Source: Ferribacterium limneticum
GTDB taxonomy: Bacteria > Pseudomonadota > Gammaproteobacteria > Burkholderiales > Rhodocyclaceae
NCBI RefSeq assembly: GCF_020510585.1
Contig: NZ_CP075190.1
Coordinates: 4,090,001 to 4,154,000 of the forward strand
DNA: 64,000 nt
Direction of reading: 5' to 3'
Part shown: positions 41,329 through 50,407 of the stretch, piece after piece
How positions within the stretch are numbered: the stretch's first letter is position 1
How the letters are laid out: each line of letters begins with the position of its first letter
Made by a program: the position numbers and the translations under genes
The notes under the pieces: model-generated
The model's database searches: none
Told to the model about the DNA's origin: nothing
Seen by the model: only the letters and a program-made list of their open reading frames with translations

Positions 41329-41982
41329 ATGAACATCGAGCAAGCGCGCTTCAACATGATCGAACAGCAGATCCGTCCCTGGGAGGTTTTGGATCCGCAG
41401 GTTCTTGACCTCCTTTTTGTCGTCAAGCGCGAAGATTTCGTACCGCCGGTTTATCGCAACCTGGCTTTTGCCGACATGGAAATCCCGCTTGGCAACGGCC
41501 AGATGATGCTGGCCCCGAAGATCGAAGCCAAGATGTTGCAGGAACTGGGCCTCAAGAAAACCGACAAAGTTCTCGAAATCGGCACCGGTAGCGGCTACAT
41601 GGCCGCCCTGCTGGCTGCCCGCGCCGAACACGTGGTTACCGTCGAGAGCCGCCCGGCGCTGGTCGATATTGCCAAGCAGAATCTTGCGCGCGCCGGCGTC
41701 ACCAATGTCACCGTCGAACTCGGTGACGGCGCCAATGGTTGGCCCCAGCGTGGCCCCTACGACGCCATCGTCATTTCCGGCTCCCTGCCGACCGTACCCG
41801 ATGCCCTGCTCAAGCAACTGCGTGTCGGCGGCCGTCTGGCCGTCGTCGTCGGCCAGGCACCGGTCATGGAAGCCCAACTGATCACCTGCACGGCCGACGG
41901 CATCTACAACACGGTCAACCTGTTCGAAACGGTCATTCCCGCCCTCGACGGCGTTGCCGCCAAGGAAAGCTTCTCGTTCTGA
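41329..41982 (+). CDS. Protein-L-isoaspartate O-methyltransferase family protein
   Basis: The 217-residue SAM methyltransferase starts MNIEQARFNMIEQQIRPWEV and has motif I VLEIGTGSGYMAALLA, post-I VTVESRPALVDIAKQNL and ELGDGANGWPQRGPYDAIVI. Canonical PCMT repairs isoaspartyl residues. Here the family serine/threonine-rich acceptor region reads PLGNGQMMLAPKIEAKML rather than the usual GQTISQP, so substrate may differ. The gene stop overlaps the rhodanese ATG (ATGA-type, TGATG). Confidence 0.85.
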   Translation: MNIEQARFNMIEQQIRPWEVLDPQVLDLLFVVKREDFVPPVYRNLAFADMEIPLGNGQMMLAPKIEAKMLQELGLKKTDKVLEIGTGSGYMAALLAARAEHVVTVESRPALVDIAKQNLARAGVTNVTVELGDGANGWPQRGPYDAIVISGSLPTVPDALLKQLRVGGRLAVVVGQAPVMEAQLITCTADGIYNTVNLFETVIPALDGVAAKESFSF

Positions 41983-42305
41983 TGCAACAGGTTCGCGCCC
42001 AACAACTTGCCGAATGGCTGGCCGACGAGAGCCGGCCTGATCCCGTTTTGCTCGATGTGCGCGAACCTTGGGAGATCGAGCTGTGCCAGCTGGCTGGATC
42101 GCAAAATATCCCCATGCATCTGGTGCCGATGCGGTGCGCCGAAATCGACCCCGAGCAGGAAATCGTTGTCATCTGCCACCACGGCGGCCGCAGCATGCAG
42201 GTCGCCATGTTCCTGGAGCGCAAGGGCTACTCTGCAGTCTATAACCTGATGGGTGGCGTCGAGGCTTGGGCCGGCGAAGTCGATTCCAGCATGCGTCGTT
42301 ATTGA
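41982..42305 (+). CDS. Single-domain rhodanese-like sulfurtransferase
   Basis: The 107-residue protein has the rhodanese DVREPWEIELCQLAGSQNIP segment and an active-site loop with catalytic cysteine VVICHHGGRSMQVAMFL near residue 67, then YNLMGGVEAWA. It is translationally coupled to the methyltransferase and sits just before tolC. Its sulfur acceptor is unknown. Confidence 0.88.
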   Translation: MQQVRAQQLAEWLADESRPDPVLLDVREPWEIELCQLAGSQNIPMHLVPMRCAEIDPEQEIVVICHHGGRSMQVAMFLERKGYSAVYNLMGGVEAWAGEVDSSMRRY

Positions 42306-42312
42306 GGTAGGC

Positions 42313-43638
42313 ATGAAAAAACTCGCTTGGTTGCTCGTCTCTCCGTTGCTCGCCTCGCCGCTGTTTGCTGCCGACCTGATGCAGGTTTATCGCGATGCGC
42401 AGGATAACGACCCGACCTTTGCCGCGGCTCGGGCAACACTCGATGCCGGTCGCGAAAAAGCACCGCAGGGTCTGGCCGGCCTGTTGCCCAGTCTGACGCT
42501 GTCGGGCAATACGGTATGGAACAAGAACGAGATTTCGGCCCACAATGGCCCGACCCTCTCCAAGCCGCAATACAACTCCAACGGCTACCAGCTGACCCTG
42601 TCGCAGCCGCTGTTCCGCTGGCAGAACTGGGTTTCCTACGACCAGGCCAAAATCCAGGTGGCACAGGCCGAAGCCAATTTCGTTCAGGCCCGCCAGGATC
42701 TCATCCTGCGCGTGGCGCAAGCCTATTTCGATGCGATCTACGCCGTCGAAAACCTCAAGGCGGTGCGCGCCAACAAGACTGCCATCGCCCAGCAACTGGA
42801 ATCAGCCAAAAAGAACTTCGAGGTCGGCACCGCGACCATCACCGACTCGCATGAAGCACAGGCCCGCTACGACCTGGCTTCGGCCCAGGAAATCGCCGCT
42901 GAAAGCGACTTCGAGGTCAAACAACATGCCTTGCAGTCGATTATCGGCAAGATGCCCGGCCCACTGGCCACCACGCGCAAGGACGCCGAACTGACAATGC
43001 CGCAGCCCAGCGACATGAACCAATGGGTCGCTGCCGCCGAGAAGGACAGCATCACCGTGCAGGTCCAGCAGGCAGCAGCCGACATTGCGGCACGCGAGGT
43101 GGACAAGCAGCGCGCCGGCCATTATCCGACGCTGGATCTGGTCGCCAATCAGGGGCATTCGAAAAACTTTGCCGCAGCTTACGGCCTGGCCGACACCGAT
43201 TACACCAACGTCGGCGTTCAACTCAATATTCCGCTATTTCAGGGCGGTCTGACCGTTTCGCGCCAGCGCGAGGCGGCGGCCAACCGTACAGCGGCGCAAT
43301 CCGGCCTTGATGCCGCCCGCCGTGGCGCCGCACTGTCGGCCCGCCAGTATTATCTTGGCGTGACCAATGGTCTGGCCCAGGTCAAGGCCCTGAAGGCCGC
43401 GCTGGTCTCTTCGCAGTCGGCCCTGGAATCGAACAAGCTGGGCTACGAAGTCGGCGTGCGCATCAATATCGATGTGCTGAACGCCGAGAATCAGGTTTAC
43501 GTCACCCGCCGTGATCTGGCCAGGGCAACGCTCGACACGCTGCTGTCGCAACTGCGTTTGAAGGCGGCAACTGGTTCGCTGGGCGAGGATGACGTCGCCC
43601 AGATCAACGCCCTGCTGGATCCGTCCAGCGCGCTATAA
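42313..43638 (+). CDS. tolC: TolC family outer-membrane channel protein
   Basis: The 441-residue channel has a signal peptide (KKLAWLLVSPLLASPLFAAD) and the two-fold OEP repeat: DLMQVYRDAQDNDPTFAAAR with VAQAYFDAIYAVENL, and later VGVQLNIPLFQGGLTVSRQR with LGYEVGVRINIDVLNAENQV. It exports type I secretion substrates and drugs together with inner-membrane partners. Ribosome binding site GAGGTAGG. The 3' end overlaps convergent waaA by 35 bases. Confidence 0.95.
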   Translation: MKKLAWLLVSPLLASPLFAADLMQVYRDAQDNDPTFAAARATLDAGREKAPQGLAGLLPSLTLSGNTVWNKNEISAHNGPTLSKPQYNSNGYQLTLSQPLFRWQNWVSYDQAKIQVAQAEANFVQARQDLILRVAQAYFDAIYAVENLKAVRANKTAIAQQLESAKKNFEVGTATITDSHEAQARYDLASAQEIAAESDFEVKQHALQSIIGKMPGPLATTRKDAELTMPQPSDMNQWVAAAEKDSITVQVQQAAADIAAREVDKQRAGHYPTLDLVANQGHSKNFAAAYGLADTDYTNVGVQLNIPLFQGGLTVSRQREAAANRTAAQSGLDAARRGAALSARQYYLGVTNGLAQVKALKAALVSSQSALESNKLGYEVGVRINIDVLNAENQVYVTRRDLARATLDTLLSQLRLKAATGSLGEDDVAQINALLDPSSAL

Positions 43639-44863
43639 GCGCCAGCATCCGCTCAGCCGCGCCCTGATGGGCGCGGGCGAACATTCCCGCTGCTGTCCGC
43701 ATTTCGGCCAATTTCATTTTTTGGCCAAAAATCCGGTTGACCGTAAGACCGAGCATTTCCGGGCTGTCGACGCGTAATGCGGCGCCCGCGACAATCGCGT
43801 CCTCGGTCGCCTGCTTGAAATTGAAGGTATGCGGCCCGACGACGACCGGACAGTCGCAGGCTGCCGCCTCAATGAGGTTCTGCCCGCCCAAAGGCAGCAA
43901 ACTTCCGCCGATGAAGGCCAGATCGGCCAGCGTAAAATAGGCCGCCATCTCGCCCATGCTGTCGCCGAGCCAGACCTGTGTGTCGGCTGCCGGCATGGCC
44001 GCGCTGCGCCGAACGCTGCGCAGCCCCTGCTGCTGGAGCAAACCGGCCACTTCGTCGAAACGCTGCGGATGACGCGGCACAAGCACAAGCAAGGCATCGG
44101 GAACGGCCACCCGGCGCCACGCCTCGAGCACCAGCGGCTCTTCGCCTTCGCGCGTACTGGCAGCCAGCCAGACCGGCCGCTGGCCGATCGCCGCCCGCCA
44201 TGCGTGGCCGAGAGCGAGTTTATCGGCCGGTGGGGTGACATCGAATTTCAGGTTGCCGCAAACCTCGACGGTGGTCGCGCCCAATACGGCAATCCGTTCG
44301 GCATCACCCGCTGTTTGCGCAGCGACACCGGCCAGCGCCGAAAATGCGGGCCCGGCCAGCGCCGAAAATCGCCCGTAGCCGCGGGCTGAGCGTACGGAAA
44401 GACGCGCGTTGGCGAGAAAAATCGGCACCTTGCGACGCTTGCCGGTTGCCAGCAGATTGGGCCAGATTTCCGTTTCCATGAGCACGCCGAAAGCTGGCGA
44501 AAAATGGCGGAAGAAACGATCAACTGCCCCGGGATAATCGTAGGGCAGATAGGCTTGAATGACCTTGTTGCCATAGACCTGCTGCCCGGCATCACGGCCG
44601 GTCGGCGTCATGCCGGTGAGCAGGATGCGATACTCCGGCCAGCGCGCCTGCAAGCCTTCGATCAGCGGCTGGGCGGCGCGCGTCTCGCCGACCGAGACGG
44701 CGTGCACCCAGATCAGTTTTGCCGGCACGGGCTGGCGATAGAAACCATAGCGCTCGCCGAGATGCTGGAGATATTCCGGCTGCTTGCGGCTGCGCCAGAG
44801 CAGGCGCAGCCAGATCAGTGGCGTGATCAGGTAAAGCAGCAGCGAATAGAAAAAACGCGCCAT
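43604..44863 (-). CDS. waaA: Kdo transferase WaaA, with in-frame repeat near the C-terminus
   Basis: The 419-residue enzyme adds Kdo to lipid IV-A. It starts MARFFYSLLLYLITPLIWLR (membrane anchor), with the catalytic glutamate in HAVSVGETRAAQPLIEGL and GT-B motifs METEIWPNLLATGKRRKVPI and IGGSLLPLGGQNLIEAAACD. Residues about 371-385 (GLTVNRIFGQKMKLA), where homologues usually carry an ordinary helix-rich linker, are encoded by repeat copy I. The conserved C-terminal helix (HQGAAERMLALI) continues in frame after it. The ATG shares its A with the waaC stop (TGATG). Confidence 0.95.
   Translation of the reverse strand: MARFFYSLLLYLITPLIWLRLLWRSRKQPEYLQHLGERYGFYRQPVPAKLIWVHAVSVGETRAAQPLIEGLQARWPEYRILLTGMTPTGRDAGQQVYGNKVIQAYLPYDYPGAVDRFFRHFSPAFGVLMETEIWPNLLATGKRRKVPIFLANARLSVRSARGYGRFSALAGPAFSALAGVAAQTAGDAERIAVLGATTVEVCGNLKFDVTPPADKLALGHAWRAAIGQRPVWLAASTREGEEPLVLEAWRRVAVPDALLVLVPRHPQRFDEVAGLLQQQGLRSVRRSAAMPAADTQVWLGDSMGEMAAYFTLADLAFIGGSLLPLGGQNLIEAAACDCPVVVGPHTFNFKQATEDAIVAGAALRVDSPEMLGLTVNRIFGQKMKLAEMRTAAGMFARAHQGAAERMLALIARWTDPAGR
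43710..43747 (+). repeat. Repeat copy I inside waaA
   Basis: AATTTCATTTTTTGGCCAAA, AAT, then CCGGTTGACCGTAAG. Read antisense by waaA as L-T-V-N-R-I-F-G-Q-K-M-K, the full ~38-base unit translated without a stop. Confidence 0.9.
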
Positions 44864-45816
44864 CAGCCCAGCGCCAGTTGCAATTCGGCCAGCACGGCAG
44901 CCGGCGATGGAATCTGGTTCTTCCCGCCCAGATTACGATGAAAGCCGACACCGAGAACGCCGGTCAGGCCGGGATCGGTTGCCGTATAAAGTGCAACGGT
45001 CGGCACCTTGAGGGCAACGGCAAGATGGGTCAGGCCGGTGTCGACACCGACGGCGGCGCGTCCGCCGGCGAGCAGGGCCGCCAGATCGGGAATGTTCATG
45101 GCTGGGGCGGCCACGGCACCGGGGATCCCCGCCGCCAGCCGGATTGCCCGTTCGCGTTCGACTGGGCTGCCACCGGGCAGAACCGCACTGATCCCGAGCA
45201 AATTCAGTTGCTGACCAAGTGCCAGCCAGTTGGCCTCCGGCCACAGCTTGTCGTCGCGACTGGTGGCGGTCAGGAAGACGACGTAGGGCCGGTGGGGCAG
45301 CCAGGCAAACCCGGCAGGAGTCGCCTCGATACCGTAATCGGGCTCGCCATCGGCCGCATAGCCCAGTGCGGCAGCGGCCAGCCGACGGTTGCGGACGACG
45401 GCGTGCAGCTCACGGGAAACGCTGAATTTCCGGTCGTATAACCTCGCCACCATCGGCTCGCGGGCCGAATTGGCGTCATAACCCAAGGTCGGACCATGGG
45501 CCTGACTGGCCATCAACGCGCTTTTCAGCAAGCCCTGGGTATCGACAACAGCATCGTAAGGCTTTGCCTGCAAACCTCGACGAAACTCGGCCATCTCCCG
45601 CCAGCTTGCCGCCTTCAACAGGGTTTTTCGCCAGCGCCGGACAGCGACCGGAATGATCTTGCCTACCCCGGGGTGCAGGCGCGGAATGGCGGCGAAACTC
45701 TCTTCGACACACCAGTCGACCGTCGCATCCGGGAAGTGCCGCCGGATGTCGCTGACCACCGGCAGGTTATGGATAACATCGCCGAGCGAGGAAGTTTTCA
45801 CGATCAAAATGCGCAT
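44863..45816 (-). CDS. waaC: Lipopolysaccharide heptosyltransferase I
   Basis: The 317-residue GT9 enzyme adds the first heptose to the Kdo core. It starts MRILIVKTSSLGDVIHNLPV, has VDTQGLLKSALMASQAHGPT, TSRDDKLWPEANW and the donor-site AAVGVDTGLTHLAVALKVPT. It is upstream of and coupled to waaA. Confidence 0.95.
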   Translation of the reverse strand: MRILIVKTSSLGDVIHNLPVVSDIRRHFPDATVDWCVEESFAAIPRLHPGVGKIIPVAVRRWRKTLLKAASWREMAEFRRGLQAKPYDAVVDTQGLLKSALMASQAHGPTLGYDANSAREPMVARLYDRKFSVSRELHAVVRNRRLAAAALGYAADGEPDYGIEATPAGFAWLPHRPYVVFLTATSRDDKLWPEANWLALGQQLNLLGISAVLPGGSPVERERAIRLAAGIPGAVAAPAMNIPDLAALLAGGRAAVGVDTGLTHLAVALKVPTVALYTATDPGLTGVLGVGFHRNLGGKNQIPSPAAVLAELQLALG

Positions 45817-45848
45817 CGACGGATAAAATCACGACTTTCGAAGCCGCA

Positions 45849-45854
45849 ATTATA
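45849..45854 (-). promoter_or_regulatory. Possible -10 box (TATAAT) for waaC-waaA
   Basis: A perfect TATAAT on the minus strand lies about 33 bases before the waaC ATG in the 155-bp gap shared with the divergent epimerase gene. I see no good -35 at normal spacing, so this is tentative. Confidence 0.35.
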
Positions 45855-45971
45855 AATGCCGGCACGCGCCAACCGCTTTCGATTGCGCGCTTCCGAATGA
45901 ATATGCACAAGCGTCATAAATTCGATGCTGCACTGCGATAAAATCTAGCAACTTTTCTTCTGGGCAATTCC

Positions 45972-46979
45972 GTGAAAATTCTCGTCACCGGCGCCGCCGG
46001 ATTCATCGGCATGACCACCTCACTGCGCCTGCTGGCGCGTGGCGACGAGGTGGTCGGCCTCGACAACCTGAACGATTACTACGAAGTCTCGCTCAAGGAA
46101 AACCGCCTGCAGCGCCTGACGTCGTTGCCCGGCTTCCGCTTCGTCAAGCTCGACGTGGCCGACCGTGCCGGCACGGAAAAGCTCTTCGCCGACGAGAAGT
46201 TCGACAAGGTCATCCACCTGGCCGCCCAGGCCGGCGTTCGTTATTCGCTGCAAAATCCGCACGCCTACATCGAGAGCAACATCGTCGGCTTCACTAACAT
46301 TCTCGAGGGTTGCCGCCACCACAAGGTGCAGCATCTGGTCTATGCGTCCAGTTCCAGCGTCTATGGCGGCAACACCAAGATGCCGTTCTCCGAGCACGAC
46401 AGCGTCGATCACCCGGTCAGCCTATACGCCGCGACCAAGAAGGCCAACGAGTTGATGGCGCACACCTACAGCCACCTCTACGGCCTGCCGACCACGGGCC
46501 TGCGCTTCTTCACGGTCTATGGCCCGTGGGGCCGGCCGGACATGGCGCTCTTCCTGTTTACCAAGGCCATCGTGGAAGGCCGGCCGATTGATGTCTTCAA
46601 TTTCGGCAACATGCAGCGCGATTTCACCTACGTTGATGACATCGTCGAGGGCGTCATCCGCGTGCTCGACAAGAATGCTGCGGTCAACGCGGAATATGAC
46701 GCGATTTCCGCCGATCCGGCGACCAGCAACGCGCCTTACCGCGTCTTCAACATCGGCAACAACAACCCGGTGCAGTTGCTCGACTTCATCGGCGCCATCG
46801 AAAACGCCCTCGGCCAGAAGGCAGAAAAACGTCTGCTGCCGCTGCAGGATGGCGACGTTCCGGCCACCTACGCCAACACCGACCTGCTCAATGACTGGGT
46901 CGGCTTCGTCCCGGGCACACCGGTCCAGGAAGGCGTCAATCGCTTCATCGCGTGGTATCGCGATTACTACAAGGTTTAA
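45972..46979 (+). CDS. NAD-dependent nucleotide-sugar epimerase, UDP-glucuronate 4-epimerase-like
   Basis: The 335-residue SDR enzyme has the NAD motif [16 protein letters not shown] near residue 5, SSSSVYGGN, the catalytic YAATKKANE and [20 protein letters not shown], which is characteristic of the CapI/LpsL (UDP-GlcA 4-epimerase) branch. It likely supplies UDP-galacturonate or a similar sugar for LPS or capsule. It starts at a GTG and ends 9 bases before glmS. Confidence 0.88.
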   Translation: MKILVTGAAGFIGMTTSLRLLARGDEVVGLDNLNDYYEVSLKENRLQRLTSLPGFRFVKLDVADRAGTEKLFADEKFDKVIHLAAQAGVRYSLQNPHAYIESNIVGFTNILEGCRHHKVQHLVYASSSSVYGGNTKMPFSEHDSVDHPVSLYAATKKANELMAHTYSHLYGLPTTGLRFFTVYGPWGRPDMALFLFTKAIVEGRPIDVFNFGNMQRDFTYVDDIVEGVIRVLDKNAAVNAEYDAISADPATSNAPYRVFNIGNNNPVQLLDFIGAIENALGQKAEKRLLPLQDGDVPATYANTDLLNDWVGFVPGTPVQEGVNRFIAWYRDYYKV

Positions 46980-46988
46980 GGATCAGCT

Positions 46989-48812
46989 ATGTGTGGCATC
47001 GTCGCGGCAGCAGCCGACAAGAACATCGTTCCCGTTCTTGTCGAAGGTCTGAAGAAGCTTGAATATCGGGGCTATGACTCGGCCGGACTGGCCGTCATCG
47101 CCGGCAACAGCATCGAGCGTGTCCGCTCGGTCGGTCGCGTCGCCGAACTGGAAGCCGCCTCGGCCAACACCCAAGCCATCACCGGCATTGCCCACACCCG
47201 CTGGGCCACCCACGGTGTGCCGTGCGAACGCAACGCCCACCCCCACGTTTCCGGCAGCATTGCCGTCGTTCATAACGGCATCATTGAAAACTACGAGTCG
47301 CTGCGTACGGAACTGACCGCCCAGGGCTACGTCTTCACCTCGGATACCGACACCGAAAGCATCGCCCACCTCGTTCAGGCCACACTGAAGACCGAGCCGG
47401 ATCTGCTCAAGGCTGTCCAGATCGCCTGCCAGCGCCTGGTTGGCGCTTTCGCCATTGCTGTCGTGGACCACAATCAGCCGGGCAAGGTCATCGTCGCCCG
47501 CGAAGGCTCGCCGCTGCTGCTCGGCGTCTCCGACACCGGCAATTACGCCGCCTCCGACGCCTCGGCCCTGCTGCAAGTCACGCGCAACATGGTCTATCTG
47601 GAAAACGGCGATATCGCCGAGTTGACCTCCGCCAACGTCAGGATCACCCGCCTCGACGGCACACCGGTCCAGCGTCCGGTGCATGTTTCCCAGCTGTCCG
47701 CTGCCGCTGTCGAACTCGGCAACTACCAGCACTACATGCAGAAGGAAATTTTCGAGCAGCCGGAAGCGCTGGCCAATACGCTGGAAATCGTCGGCGGCAG
47801 CAAGAGCATCCAGCCAGGCATTTTCGGTGCCGAAGCCGGCAACTTGCTGGCCGATGTCGACTCGATCCTCATTCTGGCCTGCGGCACCAGCAGCCATTCC
47901 GGCTTCACCGCCCGCTACTGGCTTGAGCGCATCGCCGGCGTGCCGTGCAATGTCGAAATCGCCAGCGAATACCGCTACCGCACCTCGGTACCCAACCCGC
48001 GCCAGCTCATTGTCGCCATTTCGCAGTCCGGCGAAACGGCCGACACGCTGGCCGCCCTGCGCCACGCCAAGTCGCTCGGCCAGAGCAAGACGCTGGCCAT
48101 CTGCAACGTGCCTGAATCGGCCATCGTTCGTGAATGCGCGTTGCGCTTCATCACCCGCGCCGGTCCGGAAATCGGCGTCGCCTCGACCAAGGCCTTCACC
48201 ACCCAGCTGGCCGCGCTGTTCCTGCTCACGCTGGTCGCTGCCAAGGTCAAGGGCCGCCTGAGCGAAGAACAGGAAGCGACCTACATTCACCAGTTGCGCC
48301 ACCTGCCGGTCGCGGTCAACAAGGTGCTCGAGCTCGAAGACGAGATCAAGGCCTGGGCCCAGCGCTTTGCCGACAAGCACCACGCCCTTTTCCTCGGGCG
48401 CGGCCGCCATTACCCGATCGCCATGGAAGGCGCGCTCAAGCTCAAGGAAATCTCCTACATCCACGCCGAAGCCTATCCGGCCGGTGAGCTCAAGCACGGT
48501 CCGCTGGCTTTGGTCGATGCCAACATGCCGGTCATTTCGGTCGCCCCGAACGACCAGTTGCTCGACAAGCTCAAATCCAACCTCAGGGAAGTCCAGGCGC
48601 GAGGCGGCGAACTCTACGTCTTCGCCGATGCCGACTCGGAAATCCCGGAGTCCGATGGCGTGCACATTCTGCGCCTGCCCGAACACTACGGCGAATTGTC
48701 GCCCATCCTCCACGTCATTCCGTTGCAGCTGTTGTCGTACCACGTTGCGCTGGTTAAGGGCACCGACGTCGATAAGCCGCGCAATCTGGCCAAGTCGGTC
48801 ACCGTCGAGTAG
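46989..48812 (+). CDS. glmS: Glutamine--fructose-6-phosphate aminotransferase
   Basis: The 607-residue enzyme makes glucosamine-6-phosphate for peptidoglycan and LPS. It starts [12 protein letters not shown] with the nucleophilic Cys2 of the class II glutaminase. [27 protein letters not shown] and two SIS domains ([36 protein letters not shown]) follow. The C-terminus [13 protein letters not shown] is canonical. No glmS ribozyme is present. Confidence 0.97.
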   Translation: MCGIVAAAADKNIVPVLVEGLKKLEYRGYDSAGLAVIAGNSIERVRSVGRVAELEAASANTQAITGIAHTRWATHGVPCERNAHPHVSGSIAVVHNGIIENYESLRTELTAQGYVFTSDTDTESIAHLVQATLKTEPDLLKAVQIACQRLVGAFAIAVVDHNQPGKVIVAREGSPLLLGVSDTGNYAASDASALLQVTRNMVYLENGDIAELTSANVRITRLDGTPVQRPVHVSQLSAAAVELGNYQHYMQKEIFEQPEALANTLEIVGGSKSIQPGIFGAEAGNLLADVDSILILACGTSSHSGFTARYWLERIAGVPCNVEIASEYRYRTSVPNPRQLIVAISQSGETADTLAALRHAKSLGQSKTLAICNVPESAIVRECALRFITRAGPEIGVASTKAFTTQLAALFLLTLVAAKVKGRLSEEQEATYIHQLRHLPVAVNKVLELEDEIKAWAQRFADKHHALFLGRGRHYPIAMEGALKLKEISYIHAEAYPAGELKHGPLALVDANMPVISVAPNDQLLDKLKSNLREVQARGGELYVFADADSEIPESDGVHILRLPEHYGELSPILHVIPLQLLSYHVALVKGTDVDKPRNLAKSVTVE

Positions 48813-48819
48813 GCAGACC

Positions 48820-48856
48820 TTTCAATTTTGGCCATTTTTTCCGGTTGACCGTAACA
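48820..48856 (+). repeat. Repeat copy J abutting the apaH start codon
   Basis: TTTCAATTTTGGCCATTTTT, T, then CCGGTTGACCGTAACA. It fills the gap between glmS and apaH and ends at the base before the ATG. No ribosome binding site is visible between the repeat and the start. Confidence 0.93.
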
Positions 48857-49687
48857 ATGAGCACTTATGCCATCGGCGACATCCAGGGTTGCTACGACTC
48901 GCTACAGAGGCTACTCGAGCGCTGCGCCTTCGACCCGCTCAACGACCGTCTCTGGCTGGTCGGCGATCTGGTCAATCGTGGCCCGCATTCGCTGGAAACG
49001 CTGCGCCTGATCAAGTCGCTCGGGCCGGCGGCAATCACCGTACTCGGCAACCACGACCTCTACCTGCTCATGGTCGCCGAAGGTGGCGCCAAGTTTCGCG
49101 GCAAGGACGACACGTTGCAGGAAATTCTCGACGCTCCGGACTGTGCAGAACTGCTGGACTGGCTACGCCATCAGCCGATTTGCCATACCGAGGGTGAATA
49201 CTGCCTCGTCCACGCCGGCCTGTTGCCGCAATGGACGGCAGCCCGCGCTCGCGAACTGGCCCGTGAAGTGGAAGCAGCGCTGCAAGGCCCGAATTTCCGC
49301 GAATTCATCCTCAACCTGTGGGGCAGCGAACCGGCTGGCTGGTCGGACGACCTGAGCGGCTGGCCACGCCTGCGCGTCATCGTCAACGCCATGACCCGCA
49401 TGCGCTTCTGCACGCTGGACGGCGTCATGGAGTTCAAGGTCAAGGGCAAGCTGGCCAACGCCCCGGCCGGTCACATCCCCTGGTTCGACCTGCAGGATCG
49501 GCAAAGTGCCGACGCCGTTCTCGTCACCGGCCACTGGTCGGCACTCGGCCTGAAAGTCACGCCAAATCTGCTGGCGCTCGATTCAGGCTGCCTGTGGGGA
49601 GGCCACCTGACCGCTGTCCGGCTGGAAGATCGGCAGGTGTTTCAGGTGGATTGCTCACCAACGGAAGCCCAGCCGCTAAAGCGATAG
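48857..49687 (+). CDS. apaH: Symmetrical bis(5'-nucleosyl)-tetraphosphatase
   Basis: The 276-residue phosphoesterase hydrolyses Ap4A to ADP. Motifs are STYAIGDIQGCYDSLQRLLE, WLVGDLVNRGPHSLETL, VLGNHDLYLLMVAEG and the CLVHAGLLPQW histidine. The ATG at 48857 gives the family start; a TTG 12 bases upstream, inside repeat copy J, is an alternative. Its last 131 bases overlap the 3' end of the convergent acyltransferase gene. Confidence 0.96.
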   Translation: MSTYAIGDIQGCYDSLQRLLERCAFDPLNDRLWLVGDLVNRGPHSLETLRLIKSLGPAAITVLGNHDLYLLMVAEGGAKFRGKDDTLQEILDAPDCAELLDWLRHQPICHTEGEYCLVHAGLLPQWTAARARELAREVEAALQGPNFREFILNLWGSEPAGWSDDLSGWPRLRVIVNAMTRMRFCTLDGVMEFKVKGKLANAPAGHIPWFDLQDRQSADAVLVTGHWSALGLKVTPNLLALDSGCLWGGHLTAVRLEDRQVFQVDCSPTEAQPLKR

Positions 49688-50345
49688 CTTCGCGCGCCTC
49701 GGCCGCCACCTGCTTGCGGTCTTCACCGTTAAGGCCACGAACTGGCGTGGTCACCAGCCGGGCAATCAGGCGTTTTCGGCCAAGGATGGCCGCCGTGCAT
49801 TGCCCCATCGAAATATCGCCGTCGTAACGCGGCGCCAAACTGCGCTGACCATCAAGTTCCCAGTACGAGATCGCCACCGGCAACACCGGCCGTCCGGCCG
49901 TCAGCGCCGGCTGAATCAGCGCAGCATGAAAATGCAGCAGGCTGCGGCCATCGGTGGTTGTTCCTTCAGGGAAAACCGCGACATGCTTTCCCTTGTCCAG
50001 AATGTCCGCCACCTGCTCGTTGATTATCTTCGCGTGCCCACGACTGCCACGGCGCAAGAATATCGTGTCGTTCTTCGCCGCCAGCCAGCCAATCAGCGGC
50101 CAGTGCCTGACTTCTTCCTTCGAGACGAAGGCGGCAGGCAGCGCCGAGTTGATAACGTAGATATCGATCCACGAAATGTGATTGGCAACCAGCAAGGCCC
50201 CCGGCACCGCATGCGTCAGATCGGCCTCGACCTCGACGCCGAGCGCGTCGAGTAAGGCGGCTGCCCAACTGGCCTTCAGCGCCATGCGCTTGCGCTCTCC
50301 GCACAAAGGAAACAGGCAAAGCGACAGTATGGCCGCGCTGATCAC
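49557..50345 (-). CDS. PlsC-like 1-acyl-glycerol-phosphate / lyso-ornithine lipid acyltransferase (probable OlsA)
   Basis: The protein has the acyltransferase NHxxxxD motif VANHISWIDIYVINSALP and the VFPEGTTTDGRSLLHFHAAL motif. Following olsB, it is probably the O-acyltransferase that finishes ornithine lipids. The only standard start is the GTG at 50345 (262 residues), but the frame stays open upstream and encodes more of the N-terminal membrane helix (IAIRAFRIFRLALLVISAAI). A CTG at 50402 after AAGAAGA would give a complete helix and 281 residues. The C-terminal tail (Pro/Gly-rich, about 43 residues) overlaps apaH on the other strand. Confidence 0.85.
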   Translation of the reverse strand: MISAAILSLCLFPLCGERKRMALKASWAAALLDALGVEVEADLTHAVPGALLVANHISWIDIYVINSALPAAFVSKEEVRHWPLIGWLAAKNDTIFLRRGSRGHAKIINEQVADILDKGKHVAVFPEGTTTDGRSLLHFHAALIQPALTAGRPVLPVAISYWELDGQRSLAPRYDGDISMGQCTAAILGRKRLIARLVTTPVRGLNGEDRKQVAAEAREAIALAAGLPLVSNPPETPADLPAGQRSGGLPTGSLNRAPADLA

Positions 50346-50407
50346 CAGCAGGGCTAGGCGAAAAATCCTGAAAGCACGAATCGCTATATTTGTTTGGCTC
50401 AGTCTTC

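Noticed and set aside
46980..46988. glmS ribozyme or sRNA site before glmS
   Set aside because: Only 9 bases separate the epimerase stop and the glmS start.
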